Source of the DNA: Flaveria trinervia
Taxonomy: Eukaryota > Streptophyta > Magnoliopsida > Asterales > Asteraceae
DNA: 64,000 nucleotides
Assembly: GCA_025506515.1 (NCBI GenBank)
Contig: CM046442.1
Span: 12,925,406 to 12,989,405 of the forward strand
Reading direction: 5' to 3'
Both the position numbers and the translations under genes were made by a program. The notes under the pieces are model-generated. The model ran no database searches and had not been told where the DNA came from. It saw only the letters and a list, made by a program, of their open reading frames with translations. How positions within the stretch are numbered: position 1 is the stretch's first letter; each line of letters begins with the position of its first letter. Below are positions 11,546-23,802 of the stretch, one piece after another.

Positions 11546-12277
11546 TATTTTATTTTTCCTAATAATCCTAAGAAACAATCTAGGCTATTAATTTTTCTAA
11601 TCTAACACTAATAAAAGATTAAGATTCAAGTAGAAGAGAAAAATAGTACAATTTATATGAAATTATACTATTTCCATAAAACATTTCATTTTTAGAATAA
11701 AATAACACATAACTTACCAAAAAACACTACATTTATGTTGAGGAAATGTCATTCAAAAAAGTATAATGAAATACTACAATATTATAAAACTACACTACTA
11801 AAAGTACATATTTTATTATTAAATACTATAAGAAAAAGCACAACAATAACATAACAACACAAAATTAACATAATAGCATAAATACATACAAGTTCAAAAT
11901 ATATGTGAAGTAAGATAAATAACAAACCATCACAACAAAACTTTAAAGACAACAAAACAAACAATCACAACAATAAAAAATACAACAAACACATCAAAAC
12001 AACACAAAAAATTAATACATATAAACAAAACAATAATTGACAAATAAAGTTGTGTGATATTAGTAATTAGTATTTTTAGTCATTTTATTAGGTGTTTATA
12101 TAACAATACGTTATTACACAAGTTAGTGAAAATATATAAGTTAGTTGGGTATATCAATATTAGTTTGTTCAATGTAAATACGTGAAATAGTAGGAAATAG
12201 TTTTATGACCATCATACTCTTCTTTTTAGATTTTTTAGGCAAAATTATTATTTTTATTTGACCACTCCTAACAAATA
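11546..12277. other. AT-rich DNA without recognised features
   Basis: Very AT-rich. No domain, terminal repeat or RNA gene was recognised, and the short open frames are not convincing. Confidence 0.6.
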
Positions 12278-12298
12278 TATATATATATATATAATATA

Positions 12299-12333
<35 letters not shown>
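12278..12333. repeat. (TA)n microsatellite
   Basis: Nearly pure TA dinucleotides directly in front of the left boundary of composite unit H2. Confidence 0.95.
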
Positions 12334-12337
<4 letters not shown>

Positions 12338-13416
12338 AATAGATCATTCATATCAATGAGATCTTGCACAGTAAATAATATAATAGAATGGTGATATTAT
12401 ATTGCTTATTTGTTTCTATTAAGAATATGTAATAATATTCAAGCATCGTAATAGTATTCTTACAATATGTTATATATTTTGACTTGTAGTTTTTTACTTT
12501 TGTTATTAATTCTTATTTTTTTAATTCTTTATTTAGAAAAATATACAACGTTAGATCTAGGAACAATAGGTCTAGATCCTTTTGTATAGGCTACGAACTT
12601 TAATCAACACTTATAATGAACATTTGTAATTTATTATTGGATGTATGCATTATGTATATAGGTTAACCCATATATGTGTTGATTTGTGTGTATGATTGCC
12701 GATTCAAACATTATACTTAGTTAATTTCAGAAATTGATTACGTTTAAGAAACATCTACGAATGAAAATTTATGTTCTTCTGTAGATATCTTTCTTACAAG
12801 AAGTACATCCGAAGAACTTCTACTGATAAACTTCAGTGCAATGAGAGTACTACAAGACCAAAGGCATCGATGAACAACAAACACGGATAGCATCAAGTGA
12901 AGACTTCTATGGAAGAGCAAACTCATGCAGAAGACAAAGTTGATGTGGAAGACCAAACACTTGTACTTAAATGATACAAGTTTTGTGGTTTCCTTAAGAG
13001 AAACATGTGTGGCTATAAATACAAGTCTAGGTTTCACATAAAGGAGACGAAAAAATACAAACCATCACATCGATCCACATGATCAACAAAACGCAAAACC
13101 CAAGCAGCCATCACATCATCACACCAAAATCATCAACATAAGCATAGCAAAATTTATTGTTAGCAATTATTGTTTGATTTTTTGTAATCATTAATCAGTT
13201 TTAATGAATTACTTTTGATTCAAAACATTTTCTTTTGCATATTATTGAAATCATTCGAGTGTTTATTGTCTATATTTATTGTTTTCAAAATTTTATATTT
13301 AATCAATAAACAATGATTAATGGTAATTCCGCGATCATTAAATCAAAATCAATCTAACATTGATAATTCCTGATTGCGATCCTTGGATTCACAGGTGGTA
13401 TTGTCTTTTACTACTG
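12338..13416 (+). other. Composite unit H2, LTR-like block (uninterrupted)
   Basis: Second copy of the H unit. It aligns with 4990-5409, 7471-7756 and 9919-10283 of H1 and preserves the empty sites of both H1 solo LTRs. TATAAATA is at 13014-13021. It is itself cut at 13416 by solo LTR D and resumes at 37743. Confidence 0.7.
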
Positions 13417-13517
13417 TGTAAGGCCCCGTTCCCGGGACACTTACAGTTGGTCAATCATCGCACATAAAACTTATAATTACATTAACTTGAAATAAATGTT
13501 GCAGAGGAAACATTAAA
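13417..13517 (-). repeat. LTR D, first 101 bases
   Basis: Terminal sequence of LTR D up to the insertion point of element C. The last five bases, TTAAA, are the left target duplication of C. Confidence 0.8.
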
Positions 13518-14452
13518 TGTAACACTTGGAAATTTTCTTTGAAGCCGATGAAAGAAGAAAAAGAAATAAAGTCCAAAGTCGAGGGACCAAACTCGCCAAT
13601 GAGAGAAACTTCGATGAATGGGGGTATAAAAGGGGGAGGGCAGCCCACACCCTCCCTATTCTTGCCATTTTCAGCCAAAGAGAAGGAGAAAAAAGGAGAA
13701 AAACTTGGTTCGGGTTGATTCAAGCGTGGAAATCGTCGTGTAGCGGGACAAATCGAAGCTCTACTCGACGGGATCGTTTATGTGAGTTCTAGGACCCCTC
13801 TTTTACACGTTTTTGAATGATTTTGGGGCTGGAAACATCTAAAATCGGGTTTTTGAGTGTGTGTGTATGTTTGACCCGTTTGAGTATGTGTATGTGTGTG
13901 TATGGTTCGTTTGGGGCTTGATTTTAGGCTTGGTTGTACTTGAATGGTGTCATGGTATGCTTCCCTAAGGTTTAGAATGATTTATTTGAGCTTAGAAGAG
14001 GTTTGGAAGAGTTTGGAGGTTAAACATAGCAGCTGCAGTTTGGGATGAATTACATTCTGCGCCCAGCTAGGGCTAGGCGACTGGAGGTCCATGCGACTGA
14101 ATGACATGCGACTGGGGGCCATATGCACGAAAGAGGTGCAACTGAGGTTCATTCATACAACTGAGAGCCATACGCATGAGGGATATGCGACCGAAGGAAA
14201 TGCGGATAGAGTCATGCGACTGAAGGAAATGCGGATGAAGGTCATGCGACTGAAGGTCAGTTACTAGAGTCCATACGCATGTAAGTCATGCGATTGAGGT
14301 TCATACGCACGAAGGGTGTGCGACTGAGGGCCATTCGCATGAAGGTCATGCGAGTTAGGTCCATAAGCCCGGATGTCATGCGACTGAGGTCCATTCGCAT
14401 GGGAAGTATGCGATTGGAGGCTATGCGACTGGAGGTCCATTCGCCTAAGTGT
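13518..14452 (+). repeat. element C 5' LTR, part 1
   Basis: It starts TGTAACACTTGG, where CCCGG has become CTTGG compared with the 3' LTR at 32371. It contains TATAAAAG at 13625-13632, the conserved GTGAGTTCTAGGACCCC block at about 13784-13840 and a dense array of TGCGACTGA or TGCGGATGAA motifs (14080-14450). The final AGTGT is the left target duplication of element F. Confidence 0.85.
13625..13632 (+). promoter_or_regulatory. TATA box of element C 5' LTR
   Basis: TATAAAAG in a GGGGTATAAAAGGGGGAGG context, repeated at 32475-32482 in the 3' LTR. The position, about 110 bases into the LTR, would make U3 very short, so this is a candidate only. Confidence 0.45.
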
Positions 14453-16301
14453 TGTAAGGCCCCATTTCCGGGACACTTACAGTTGGTCATTCATCGCGCA
14501 TAAAACATATAATTACATTTTTCTTAAGAAAATATTGCAGCGGAAACATTCAAAAATGACATGTCATTTCATTATAAACACTTTTGCCAAATAATACATC
14601 ATTATCCGGTTACAAAATACATGTTTGCATTACATCACAAAAGCATTATAATTGGATGCCATCCCAAAAGGACTGAGTAGCCTCGCAGTGCCATCCCCAG
14701 CAATCACTACCTGCCAACTGGAAAATATATAAAAAGTCAGCGTTGCTGAGTGAGTTCTAGTTTCATAATAAAACATACTTCATTTTCATTAAAACCATTC
14801 TTTTCTTTCATGTGACCATACATCATACGTACACATAGATAATATCTTTATTATCTATTTCGTTCATTCATTCATTCGTTGGTTATAACTTTACTTGCGC
14901 ATCAGATATCTCCCGTACCAATACCATATGCTACACCCCGAACTATTAAGCTACTGGGCCGAAGTCAATAAATGAACAGCTGAGCGTATGCCACAGTACT
15001 AGAGGTAAGCGGTAGAGGTACTACACATTTGGTCAATCACAAAGAAGGACCCTGATATCCAATGCTTGCAAGAATTTCATTTCTTTTCTCATTCCATAAT
15101 GCATGCATTCATCATGCTCCATTTTTCATTATCTTCCACTTTACGTTACATAATACTTCATTTCAGTCATTATCATAACACGTAAAACCACAGGAAAGAT
15201 AAACATACATCATAATAAGGAACATAACATACACAGTCATTACGTCATACATGGTAACACCATACATACATAACATGCATCATGCAGCATCATCATCATC
15301 ACGCCATACTTGTTCTCTAATGCCATAACAGTTATCTTACATGCTCTTACGGGAACCTTTATGTCAACACTTACATCTGCACTTTCCCCCGAAAGTCAGA
15401 AGTCAAACTATACTTTCCTCGGGTGCAACAGCCCTATTCAGGTGTATGGACACCCTTCAGTCGCATGGACTCCATACGACTGAACACTATGAGAATGAAC
15501 TAATACGGATGAATCACTCATGCGAATGAACACCCAATCGTGCGAATGGACTAATGCAGATGAGCACTTATGCGACTGGACCTTCAATCGCATGACCTCC
15601 ATGCGACTGGCCTTTGACTCGTGCGAATGGACCTTCAATCATGCGAATGGACCCCAATCGTGATAATGGACCCCAATCGCATCCTATTCGGCCGTATGGC
15701 CTCCATTCGGCCCCCAGTCGATCGCCTAGCCCCAGCTGATGCAGAATGCAGTTCATCCCGACTGCAGCCGAGGGTTCTCGGCCTCCAAACTCATCTAAAC
15801 CCATTCTAAGCCTAAATCGACCATCCTAAGCCTTAGGGATGCATACCACAACACCATTCAAGCACACACAAGCTTATAATCAAGAGTCAAACGCATCATA
15901 CGCAACACACCCCAAATGGGTCAAACACATACACATACAAAAACAGGTTTTTTTTGCCATCCAGCCCCAAAATCGGTTGAAAACAAGTAAAAGTGGGGTC
16001 CTAGAACTCACACAAACGAGCACAACGACAAGGGCTTTGATTTGGCTTGCTACAAGACGATTTTGGCGACCCAAACCAACCCGAACCAACACTTTTCCTC
16101 TTTTTTTTTTCTTCTTCTCTCTTCACTCTCTCCTTTTGGCTGCTTTTGTGAGTGTGGGGGAGAGGGTAAGGGCTGCCCTCTCCCTTATATACTCACATTC
16201 ACCCGACTTTCTTTCGTTGGCGAGTTTGGTCCCTTGACTTTAGACTTTATTTCTTTTTCTTCCTTCGTCGGCTTCAAAATTATAAATAACCGGGTGTTAC
16301 A
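14453..16301 (-). repeat. 3' LTR of element F
   Basis: 1849 bp, from TGTAAGGCCCC to CCGGGTGTTACA on the plus strand. A TATATAAG candidate TATA box lies on the minus strand at 16184-16191. It carries the TGCG-motif array at 15440-15720 and the GTGAGTTCTAG block on the minus strand at about 15966-16018. Confidence 0.92.
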
Positions 16302-16317
16302 AGTCCACCCCCTTAAA
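16302..16317 (-). promoter_or_regulatory. polypurine tract of element F
   Basis: The minus strand reads TTTAAGGGGGTGGACT directly before the 3' LTR, the expected primer for plus-strand DNA synthesis. The homologous tract of element C is at 32357-32369. Confidence 0.8.
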
Positions 16318-16338
16318 TAGTTTCGTCCATGAAACCTG

Positions 16339-16932
16339 TTACTTTTCGAACAAACATGGATAGTGCTGTCTCATTTCTTTCTCAGTCTCCCACGTTGACT
16401 CGGATCCCTTCCTGTGCTTCCACTGTACACGCACAAGAGGAACCGCTTTTTTTCTCAGCCTTTTCCCTTTTCTATCGATGATTGCCACTAGTTGCTCCAC
16501 ATAGTTGAGCCTTTCGTCTACTTCGATATCCTGCGGTGGAACAATCATGTCTTCATCCGCCAAGCACTTTCTCAGATGAGATACATGGAATGTCAGGTTG
16601 ATTCCACTTAACTCATCTGGTAACTCTAGTCTATAGACCACCTCTCCTACTTGAGCAATAATTCGGAAAGGTCCTATGTATCTTGAGCTCAACTTGCCCC
16701 GCTTCCTGAATCGGATGATACCCTTCCAAGGTGAGACCTTCAACATAACCCGGTCACCCACCTGGAACTCAATCGGCCTGCGTCTTTTATCCGCATACGA
16801 CTTCTGTCTATCTTTGGCTGCCTTCATAAAGGCTTTAATCTTCTCAAGCTTCTTAGTCATAGCTTCGATTACCTTGACGCTCCCCAATTCCTTTTGACCA
16901 ATATCACCCCAACAAACGGGTGTTATCGCCAA
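16339..16932 (-). pseudogene. gypsy integrase C-terminal domain and chromodomain-like tail
   Basis: A 197-codon open stretch. Residues about 55-140 (AKDRQKSYADKRRRP, then F-x-V-G-D-R-V-M-L-K and LSSRYIGPF) form the GPY/F-type integrase C-terminal region. The last 55 residues, with VQWKHRKGSESTWETEKEM then HYPCLF, match the truncated chromodomain of plant chromoviruses, especially the Tekay/Del lineage. In such elements this region is thought to guide integration to heterochromatin. It overlaps the integrase core piece by 10 bases in another frame, where YGRRC-type sequence has been frame-shifted, so the join is a mutation. Confidence 0.85.
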
Positions 16933-17636
16933 CCGTATAGCATTTCGTATAATGGCATGCCAATGCTGGCATGATAGCTATTGTTGTACGAGAATTCAGC
17001 TAACGGTAGGTGGTCATCCCAACTTCCCCCAAAATCAATCACACATGCCCGAAGCATGTCTTCCAATGTCTGAATGGTCCTTTCTGACTGGCCATCAGTT
17101 TGGGGATGATAAGCTGTGCTAATATGTAACCTCGTCCCTATAGCGTCGTGGAATTTCTTCCAAAATTTAGATGTAAACTGGGTGTCGCGATCAGACACAA
17201 TAGACACCGGCACACCATGATGAGTTACAACTTCCTTGATGAACATATCAGCCAACCTCTTAGATGAATATGTCTTGCGGATCGGTAGGAAGTGAGCACT
17301 CTTCGTCAAACGGTCAACTATTACCCATATGGCATCGTACCCTTTCGGGGTACGCGACAGCTTCCTAATTAAGTCCATGGTGATGTGCTCCCACTTCCAT
17401 TCTGGTATATCCAAAGGTTGGATCTTCCCATATGGCTTTTGATGCTCGGCCTTCACCTGTAAACAAGTAAGGCACTTACTCACATACTCCACCACATCGC
17501 GCTTCATACCCGGCCACCAATAATCTTTCTTCATATCTTGGTACATTTTCGTGGCATCTGGATGAATGGAGTATCGAGTCTTGTGAGCTTCATCCATTAT
17601 CTTCACCCGTAGATTCCCAATACGAGGAATCCACAC
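16923..17636 (-). pseudogene. gypsy integrase: zinc-binding and catalytic core
   Basis: 237 codons. The N-terminal part has the HHCC zinc finger (H-x-H-P-D-A-type start, then SKCLTCLQVKAEH). The core keeps all three catalytic acids: Asp in ITMDLI, Asp in SDRDTQFTSKFW and Glu in the SERTIQTLEDMLRA stretch. The family motif STAYHPQTDGQSER is intact. Integrase inserts the cDNA into chromosomes. The frame is separated from RNase H by a stop just upstream (about 17643) and from the C-terminal domain by a frameshift near 16930, so the domain looks good but cannot be expressed in one polyprotein. Confidence 0.9.
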
Positions 17637-17645
17637 ACGACTGAA

Positions 17646-18071
17646 TCAGGTTCTAACACCGAGTGTGTTTTCACCCAATTCTCCAACCAGACCTCTCATC
17701 CTCTTAGAGTTAAGGCGATCTTCTTTCAGTGCCTCATCTTGAAACTCGTTGACTTGCTTCATCACATCAGAGGTCATGATCAGCTGATATGCTTTCACCC
17801 GAATCGGCTCGAGCCTCTCTTTCTGGCTAAGGGCATAATTGGCCTTGCCCGGATGGTAGTGGATCTCACAATCATAATCCTTTATAAGTTCCAACCACCG
17901 TCTCTGCCTCATGTTCAGATCCTTTTGTTTGAAGAAGTACTTCAGGCTCTTGTGGTCAGTGAAAATGGTGCACTTCGTCCCATAGAGATAGTGCTTCCAA
18001 ATCTTTAGTGCAAAGACCAGGCCTGCTAGCTCCAGGTCATGAGTAGGATAATTGACCTCATGAACCTTCAA
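17646..18071 (-). pseudogene. gypsy RNase H, C-terminal part, and linker
   Basis: Continues RNase H after a stop codon at about 18072. VHEVNYPTHDLELAGLVFAL contains the conserved Glu, and TIFTDHKSLKYFF the next Asp of the RNase H active site. The block WLELIKDYDCEIHYHPGKAN follows, as in all Ty3/gypsy elements. The domain removes the RNA strand during reverse transcription. The remaining linker leads to the integrase zinc finger. Confidence 0.88.
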
Positions 18072-19142
18072 CTATCGGGATGCATATGTTATAACCTTCC
18101 CTCTCTGCATTAACACACACCCCAACCATGAGTAGGAAGCATCAGAATAGACCACCAGATCTTCGTTTCCGTTAGGTAATGATAGAACAGGAGCTTGAGT
18201 CAATCTTGTCTTCAATTCTTCTAACGCCTTCTCCTGATCCTGACCCCATACAACTTTTACATCCTTTCGAGTCAACTTAGTAAGTGGAGAAGCAATCTTA
18301 GTGAAGTATTTGATAAATCTTCTATAGTAGCCCGCCAAACCCAAGAAACTACGAATCTCGGATGGCGTCGTTGGTGACTTCCATTGCATAACCGCCTCCA
18401 CTTTCGCCGGGTCCACCATAATCCCATCGGGATTCACCACATGACCCAAGAACTGAACTTCGTGCAACCAGAACACGCATTTGGAGAATTTAGGATACAA
18501 CTTCTCCCTCCTCAGCGTCTCCAGAACCTCCCGAATGTGACCAGCATGCTCAATCTTGCTCCTCGAATAAATCAGGATATCATCAATAAGCACAATCACT
18601 GATTTATCCAGCATCGGCCGACACACACGGTTCATCAAATCCATAAAAGCAACTGGCACATTGGTCAAACCAAAAGACATGACAAGAAACTTGTAATGAC
18701 CATAGCGTGTGCGGAAAGCTGTTTTAGGGATATCTAGTTCCTTCACCTTCAACTGATGATAGCCAGATCGAAGATCTATCCTTGAAAACCAACTGGCACC
18801 ATGGAGCTGATCGAACAGATCATCTATTCTTGGTAAGGGGTATCGGTTCTTCACCGTCAACTTGTTCAGCTCACGGTAGTCAATGCACATCCTCATACTA
18901 CCGTCCTTCTTCTTTACAAACAGGACCGGAGCACCCCAAGGAGAGATACTCGGTCTAATGAACCCCTTATGAAGCAGCTCTTGAAACTGCGCCATCAATT
19001 CCTTCATCTCTGTCGGAGCTAACCGATACGGTGCCTTGGCAACAGGTTGGGCACCCGGTATCAGATCAATCTGAAATTCAATCTCTCTGTCAGGTGGCAC
19101 TTCTGGTAGGTCTTCTGGGAACACGTCTGGAAAGTCACACAT
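18072..19142 (-). pseudogene. gypsy reverse transcriptase and start of RNase H
   Basis: 356 open codons. They start with CDFPDVFPEDLPEVPP, the classical lead-in to gypsy reverse transcriptase, and include YRLAPTEMKEL, KKKDGSMRMCIDYRELNKLT, FSRIDLRSGYHQ and the catalytic VLIDDILIYS, with both aspartates present. After FLGLAGYYRRFI comes the beginning of RNase H (VVYSDAS). The frame ends in a stop after YASR, where related elements read on. Of all the reverse transcriptases in the window, this is the only one with an unbroken catalytic core. Confidence 0.92.
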
Positions 19143-19724
19143 AATCGGTACATCAGGCAGTTGTGGTGCTGGCGTATCTTCATCTTTACATAAGCCTAGT
19201 AGGCACTACATCCACGCCTCATACACTTTCCCGCCACCGCCATTGAGATCACCTTCGGGATCATAGTAATCCGATCACCATAAACCGTCACTGAACTGTC
19301 ATCAGGTGCCGTCAAGCGAATCATCTTCTTATGACACACAATGTTCACCTCGACTCCGTCAACCAATCCATCCCAAGAACCAAATCGAAACCTCCTAAGG
19401 TCATCACAAACGGTCTGACAGAAAACTTACGACCTTCAAGTTCCACATCACAGTTCTCTATCATCTCAAAAATCCTGGTAGACTTACCTATGGCAGTTTC
19501 TACATTGAAGGCGCGTCAACACGTCTACTACTAACATGCAACTTAGTACAGAAAGTAGCAGAAATAAAACTCTTACCTGTACCCGAATCAAATAACACAG
19601 AAGCTAAAGTTTGGTTCACTAGAAACATACCGAACACAACATCAGGGTCCGTCCTAGCATCCTCCTGTGTCATAGTAAATGCCTTGGAGCTCGCCCTCGG
19701 CCCTTCACTTCCTGTCTTCTTCAC
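19143..19724 (-). pseudogene. gypsy aspartic protease, frameshifted
   Basis: The active-site motif FDSGTGKSFIS (D-S-G) is intact in the frame 19724-19500. A one-base loss after VDAP (compare element E near 27640) brings a stop. The second half, with GFDLVLGMDWL (the hydrophobic flap-side motif of retroviral-type proteases), is in another frame. The protease would cut the Gag-Pol polyprotein. Gag and protease are continuous in the best-preserved relative (27200-27916), so separate initiation is not expected. Confidence 0.85.
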
Positions 19725-20906
19725 CCCAGAACCCTCAACCCTCGGTTCTTACAGTCGCTGCTCATATGACCACTTTCCCCACAGTTAAAGCATTTGCCTG
19801 CCAGGTAATCCTTTACCATATGCCCTGTCTTCCTACACTTGAAGCACACATTCAAACCTAGCCTACATTCTCCCGCATGCTCCTTCCCACACTTGCCACA
19901 CCTCCTCAATCCCGCTCTCGGTATGGCCACGCGACGGTCATCCACCTGTGCCTTTTTGTTACCCGTCGAGGCATCACCCCGACCAAACCTCCTCCCATTC
20001 CAGTTCGGATCACCACCACCCTTCTTATTTGCTTCAGTCACCACCACCTCCCGCTCATCATACAGTCTCCCTGCCAAATCAACCGCGGCCTAAATGTGCT
20101 TGGTCGGGTGGCGATCATATGCCTATGAACATCCACCGGTAAGACCTGAATGTACCTCTTGATCTTCCGAGATAGAGGCGTCACTTGATCCGAAACCAAT
20201 CACGCCATCTCATTGAACTTGGTTGTGTACTGTTGGTGTGTCATGGTTCCCGCCTCCAGCTGCAGAAACTCCCTCTCTATCTTATCCATTTCTCTGTGAG
20301 GACAGAACTCCTCAATCACCATCTTCTTCAGTTCGGGCCATATGCTTGGACAATGTTGTCCCACCAGCATAGTGCCGAGTCCGCAAATGAATGAGTGGAA
20401 AACTTCACCTTTTGATCATCCCGGCACTCGCTGATGTTGAGAACGGACTCCATCTCTCTCACCCATCGATGAGCAGTTGCAGCATTGCCATTACCATCGA
20501 AAGTAGGGGGCTTACACCTCATAAACACCCCATAGTTATAGCCTCGTGCTGTCTCCGGCACAGGCTCTTCTTCTTCCTCTTCGTCATCGGATGGAACCAT
20601 TTCAGGCTCTGGTTGTTCCCGTCCTCCCGAGGACCTATTTCTCTCCTTTCTTTCCCCTTCTCTTACTACCTTAATCACTTCGGTCACCACAGACGGTAGG
20701 ATCATCTGCATGACCTGATGAACTTCCTCAACCACTACCTCTTTCACCGAGGCCCTAAGGTTCGCACTCTCATCACCACCCTCCGGGTGAGGAGTTTCGG
20801 GTTCTTCATGAACCACCTTCTCAACTCTGGGTATCCCCCTCTTAGGTCACGGTTCAGCACCGTGACCTCCACCCCTTAAAGCTTTCGAAGATCTACCGCC
20901 AGCCAT
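19721..20906 (-). pseudogene. gypsy gag with stop codon, deletion and zinc knuckles
   Basis: The start ATG is at 20906 (MAGGRSSKA, also found in elements E and C). Codon 20 is TGA (20849-20847), where E has CGA, a likely CpG deamination. The capsid-like part (RWVREMESVLNISECRDDQK, then FADSALCWWDNIVQ) runs to about 20360, where a deletion of some 30 bases shifts the frame. The C-terminal part has three Cys-rich motifs: a partial CGKCGKEHAGEC, a CX2CX4HX4 knuckle with Tyr instead of the last Cys, and an intact CFNCGESGHMSSDC. Gag packages the element RNA. Confidence 0.88.
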
Positions 20907-21232
20907 CACACGCACACTGAAAGACTCAAACACCAACACGGTCATTCAAGGGAACAGCTTAGTTTATGTCAAGTATAGTAAGCCCCTAATTACAATGGCC
21001 AGTTGTGATTAGCCACTTACTTTACTCTCCATACCCCAAGCATTACCTGTCCTGACTAGATCAGTATTTAAATCTACAAATAACCACATACCATGCGCAC
21101 ATAAAACCGGTTAGCTTTACGAAAATACCGATGGCACACAACTACTCAGATTGGCATCCCATTCCCTTTCCGTCCCATTCTCAGTTTAAGTGAAGGTTTA
21201 TTTTGAAAATTTACCCATTTCACTTAAACTTT

Positions 21233-21245
21233 GGCTCTGATACCA
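21233..21245 (-). promoter_or_regulatory. initiator-Met-tRNA primer binding site of element F
   Basis: Minus strand TGGTATCAGAGCC, intact, three bases inside the 5' LTR. It is complementary to the 3' end of plant initiator methionine tRNA. Confidence 0.9.
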
Positions 21246-21248
21246 ACT

Positions 21249-23105
21249 TGTAAGGCCCCGTTTCCGGGACGCTTACAGTTGGTCATTCATCACGCATAAA
21301 ACATATAGTTACATTTGTCTTAAGAAAATATTGCAGCGGAAACATTCAAAAATGAAATCTCATTTCATTATAAACACTTTTGCCAAATAATACATCATTA
21401 TCCAGTTACAAAATACATGTTTGCATTACATCACAAAAGCATTATAATTGGATGCCATCCCAAAAGGACTGAGTAGCCTTGCAGTGCCATCCCCAGCAAT
21501 CACTACCTGCCAACTGGAAAACATATAAAAAGTCAGCATTGCAGAGTGAGTTCTAGTTTTATAATAAAACATACTTCATTTTCATTAAAACCATTCTTTT
21601 CTTTCACGTGACCATACATCATACGTACACATAGATAATATCTTTATTATCTCTGTCGTTCATTCATTCATTCGTTGGTTATAACTTTACTTGCGCATCA
21701 GATATCTCCCATACCAATACCATATGCTACACCCCGAACTATTTAGCTACTGGGCCAAAGTCAATAAATGAACAGCTCAGCGTATACCACAGTACTAGAG
21801 GTAAGCGGTAGAGGTACTACACATTTGATCAATCACAAAGAAGGACCCTGATATCCAATGCTTGCAAGACTTTCATTTCTTTTCTCATTCCATAATGCGT
21901 GCATTCATCATGCTCCATTTTTCATTATCTTCAACTTTACGTTACATAATACTTCTTTTCAGTCATTATCATAACACGTAAAACCACAGGAAAGATAAAC
22001 GTACATCATGATAAGGAACATAACATACACAGTCATTACGTCATACAGGGTAACATCGTACATACATAACATGCATCATGCAGCATCATCATCATCACGC
22101 CCTACCTATTCTCTAAGGCCATAACAGTTATCTTACGTGCTCTTACGGGAACCTTTATGTCAACACTTACATCTGCACTTTCCCCTGAAAGTCAGAAGTC
22201 AAACTATACTTTCCTCGGGTGCAACAGCCCTATTCAGGCGTATGGACACCCTTCAGTCGCATGGTCTCCATGCGACTGAACACTATGAGAATGAACTAAT
22301 GCGGATGAATCAATCATGCGAATGAACACCCAATCGTGCGAATGGACTAATGCGGATGAGCACTTATGCGACTGGACCTTCAATCGCATGACCTCCATGC
22401 GACTGGCCTTTCACTCCTGCGAATGGACCTTCAATCGTGCAAATGGACCCCAATCGTGCGAATGGACCCCAATCACATCCTATTCGGCCGTATGGCCTCC
22501 ATTCGGCCCCCATTCGGCCCCCACTCGATCGCCTAGCCCTAGCTGATGCAGAATGCAGTTCATCCCGACTGCAACCGAGGGTTCTCGGCCTCCAAACTCA
22601 TCTAAACCCATTCTAAGCTCAAATCGACCATCCTAAAACTTAAGGATGCATACCACGACACCATTCAAGCACACACAAGCTCATAATCAAGACTCAAACG
22701 CATCATACGCAACACACCCCAAATGGGTCAAACACATACACATACAAAAACGGGTTTTTATGCCTTCCAGCCCCAAAATCGGTTGAAAAAAAGTAAAAGT
22801 GGGGTCCTAGAACTCACACAAACGAGCACAACGACAAGGGATTCGATTTGGCTTTCTACAAGACGATTTTGGCGACCCAAACCAACCCGAACCAACACTT
22901 TTCCTCTTTTTTTCTTCTTTCTCTCTTCACTCTCTCCTCTTGGCTGATTTTGTGAGTGTGGGGGAGAGGGTAAGGGCTGCCCTCTCCCTTATATACTCCC
23001 ACTCACCCAACCTTCTTTCGTTGGCGAGTTTGGTCCCTTGACTTTGGACGTTATTTCTTTTTCTTCCTTCGTCGGCTTCAAAATAATAAATAACTTGGTG
23101 TTACA
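21249..23105 (-). repeat. 5' LTR of element F
   Basis: 1857 bp. It starts TGTAAGGCCCCG and ends CTTGGTGTTACA on the plus strand, where the 3' LTR has CCGGGTGTTACA. Same internal blocks as 14453-16301; motif array at 22240-22530. Confidence 0.92.
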
Positions 23106-23802
23106 AGTGTTCTCATACCCTTGAAGATCATGCGACCGAGTAGGGTCCATACACCTAAAAGACCATAGTATTGTCTGACTTTCGGGAAAGTGCAGACGTA
23201 GGCTCAGACTTTCAGGGTTGTAGATGATGTGATGAGTATGGATGACTTAAGATGATGTATGATAATGAGCTGATGTTGATGATGATATGATGACGATGAT
23301 GTGTGATGTCGTATGGTTGTATGATGTGATGTGCCTGATTCGTGTGATGTTTGATGTCGTATGATTGGGCATGTTGTATGTTATGCATGATGTATGTTAT
23401 AGGTGTGCGATGTTGCCTTGTTTGATTGATGTTGTATGTTGTTATGTTTCTTATTATTATGTATGATTGTCTTCTCACGATTTGCATTGAACGTTAATGA
23501 ATGAACTGGAAAGTATTAAAGTATTATGTAACTTAAAGTGGAAGATAATGAAAAGATGAATATGATGAATGAATGCATCATTAATGAATGGATGAAAATG
23601 TGACAGGCTTGCAAGCGAAGTGTACCGAGGTGCATGGCTCGAAATTGCCTTAAGCTCACCGGGTGTGGTTCAGCTAATCCTTATGGGTGCACGCAGGGGT
23701 TTCAGTCTTTGTGACTGACCATCGGTGTGGTACATGGTGTATAGTTGTTACCCGTGTTATGCATATTGTTGGGGTGTAGTACGTATCAGTTACCCGAGTT
23801 AC
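23106..23802 (+). repeat. element C 5' LTR, part 2
   Basis: Continues part 1 after element F and aligns with 33286-33972 of the 3' LTR. It is rich in GATGATG and TGTATG runs. It ends with GTTAC, the left target duplication of element E. Confidence 0.85.

Larger units (their letters stand above)
14453..23105 (-). mobile_element. near-complete Ty3/gypsy chromovirus F (Tekay/Del-like), TSD AGTGT
   Basis: An 8653-bp element on the minus strand with two LTRs (right one 5', 21249-23105; left one 3', 14453-16301), primer site, gag, protease, reverse transcriptase, RNase H, integrase, chromodomain-like tail and polypurine tract in the order expected for Ty3/gypsy. Perfect AGTGT duplications lie at 14448-14452 and 23106-23110, and the 3' LTR of element C keeps the empty site near 33280. 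By eye the LTRs differ by roughly 4% over the first 250 bases, so the insertion is fairly recent compared with the other relics. At least four frame breaks and two stops make it non-functional. Confidence 0.92.

Noticed and set aside
18384..20142. Plus-strand open frames opposite gag and reverse transcriptase
   Set aside because: Shadows of the minus-strand element F; the conserved motifs are all on the minus strand.
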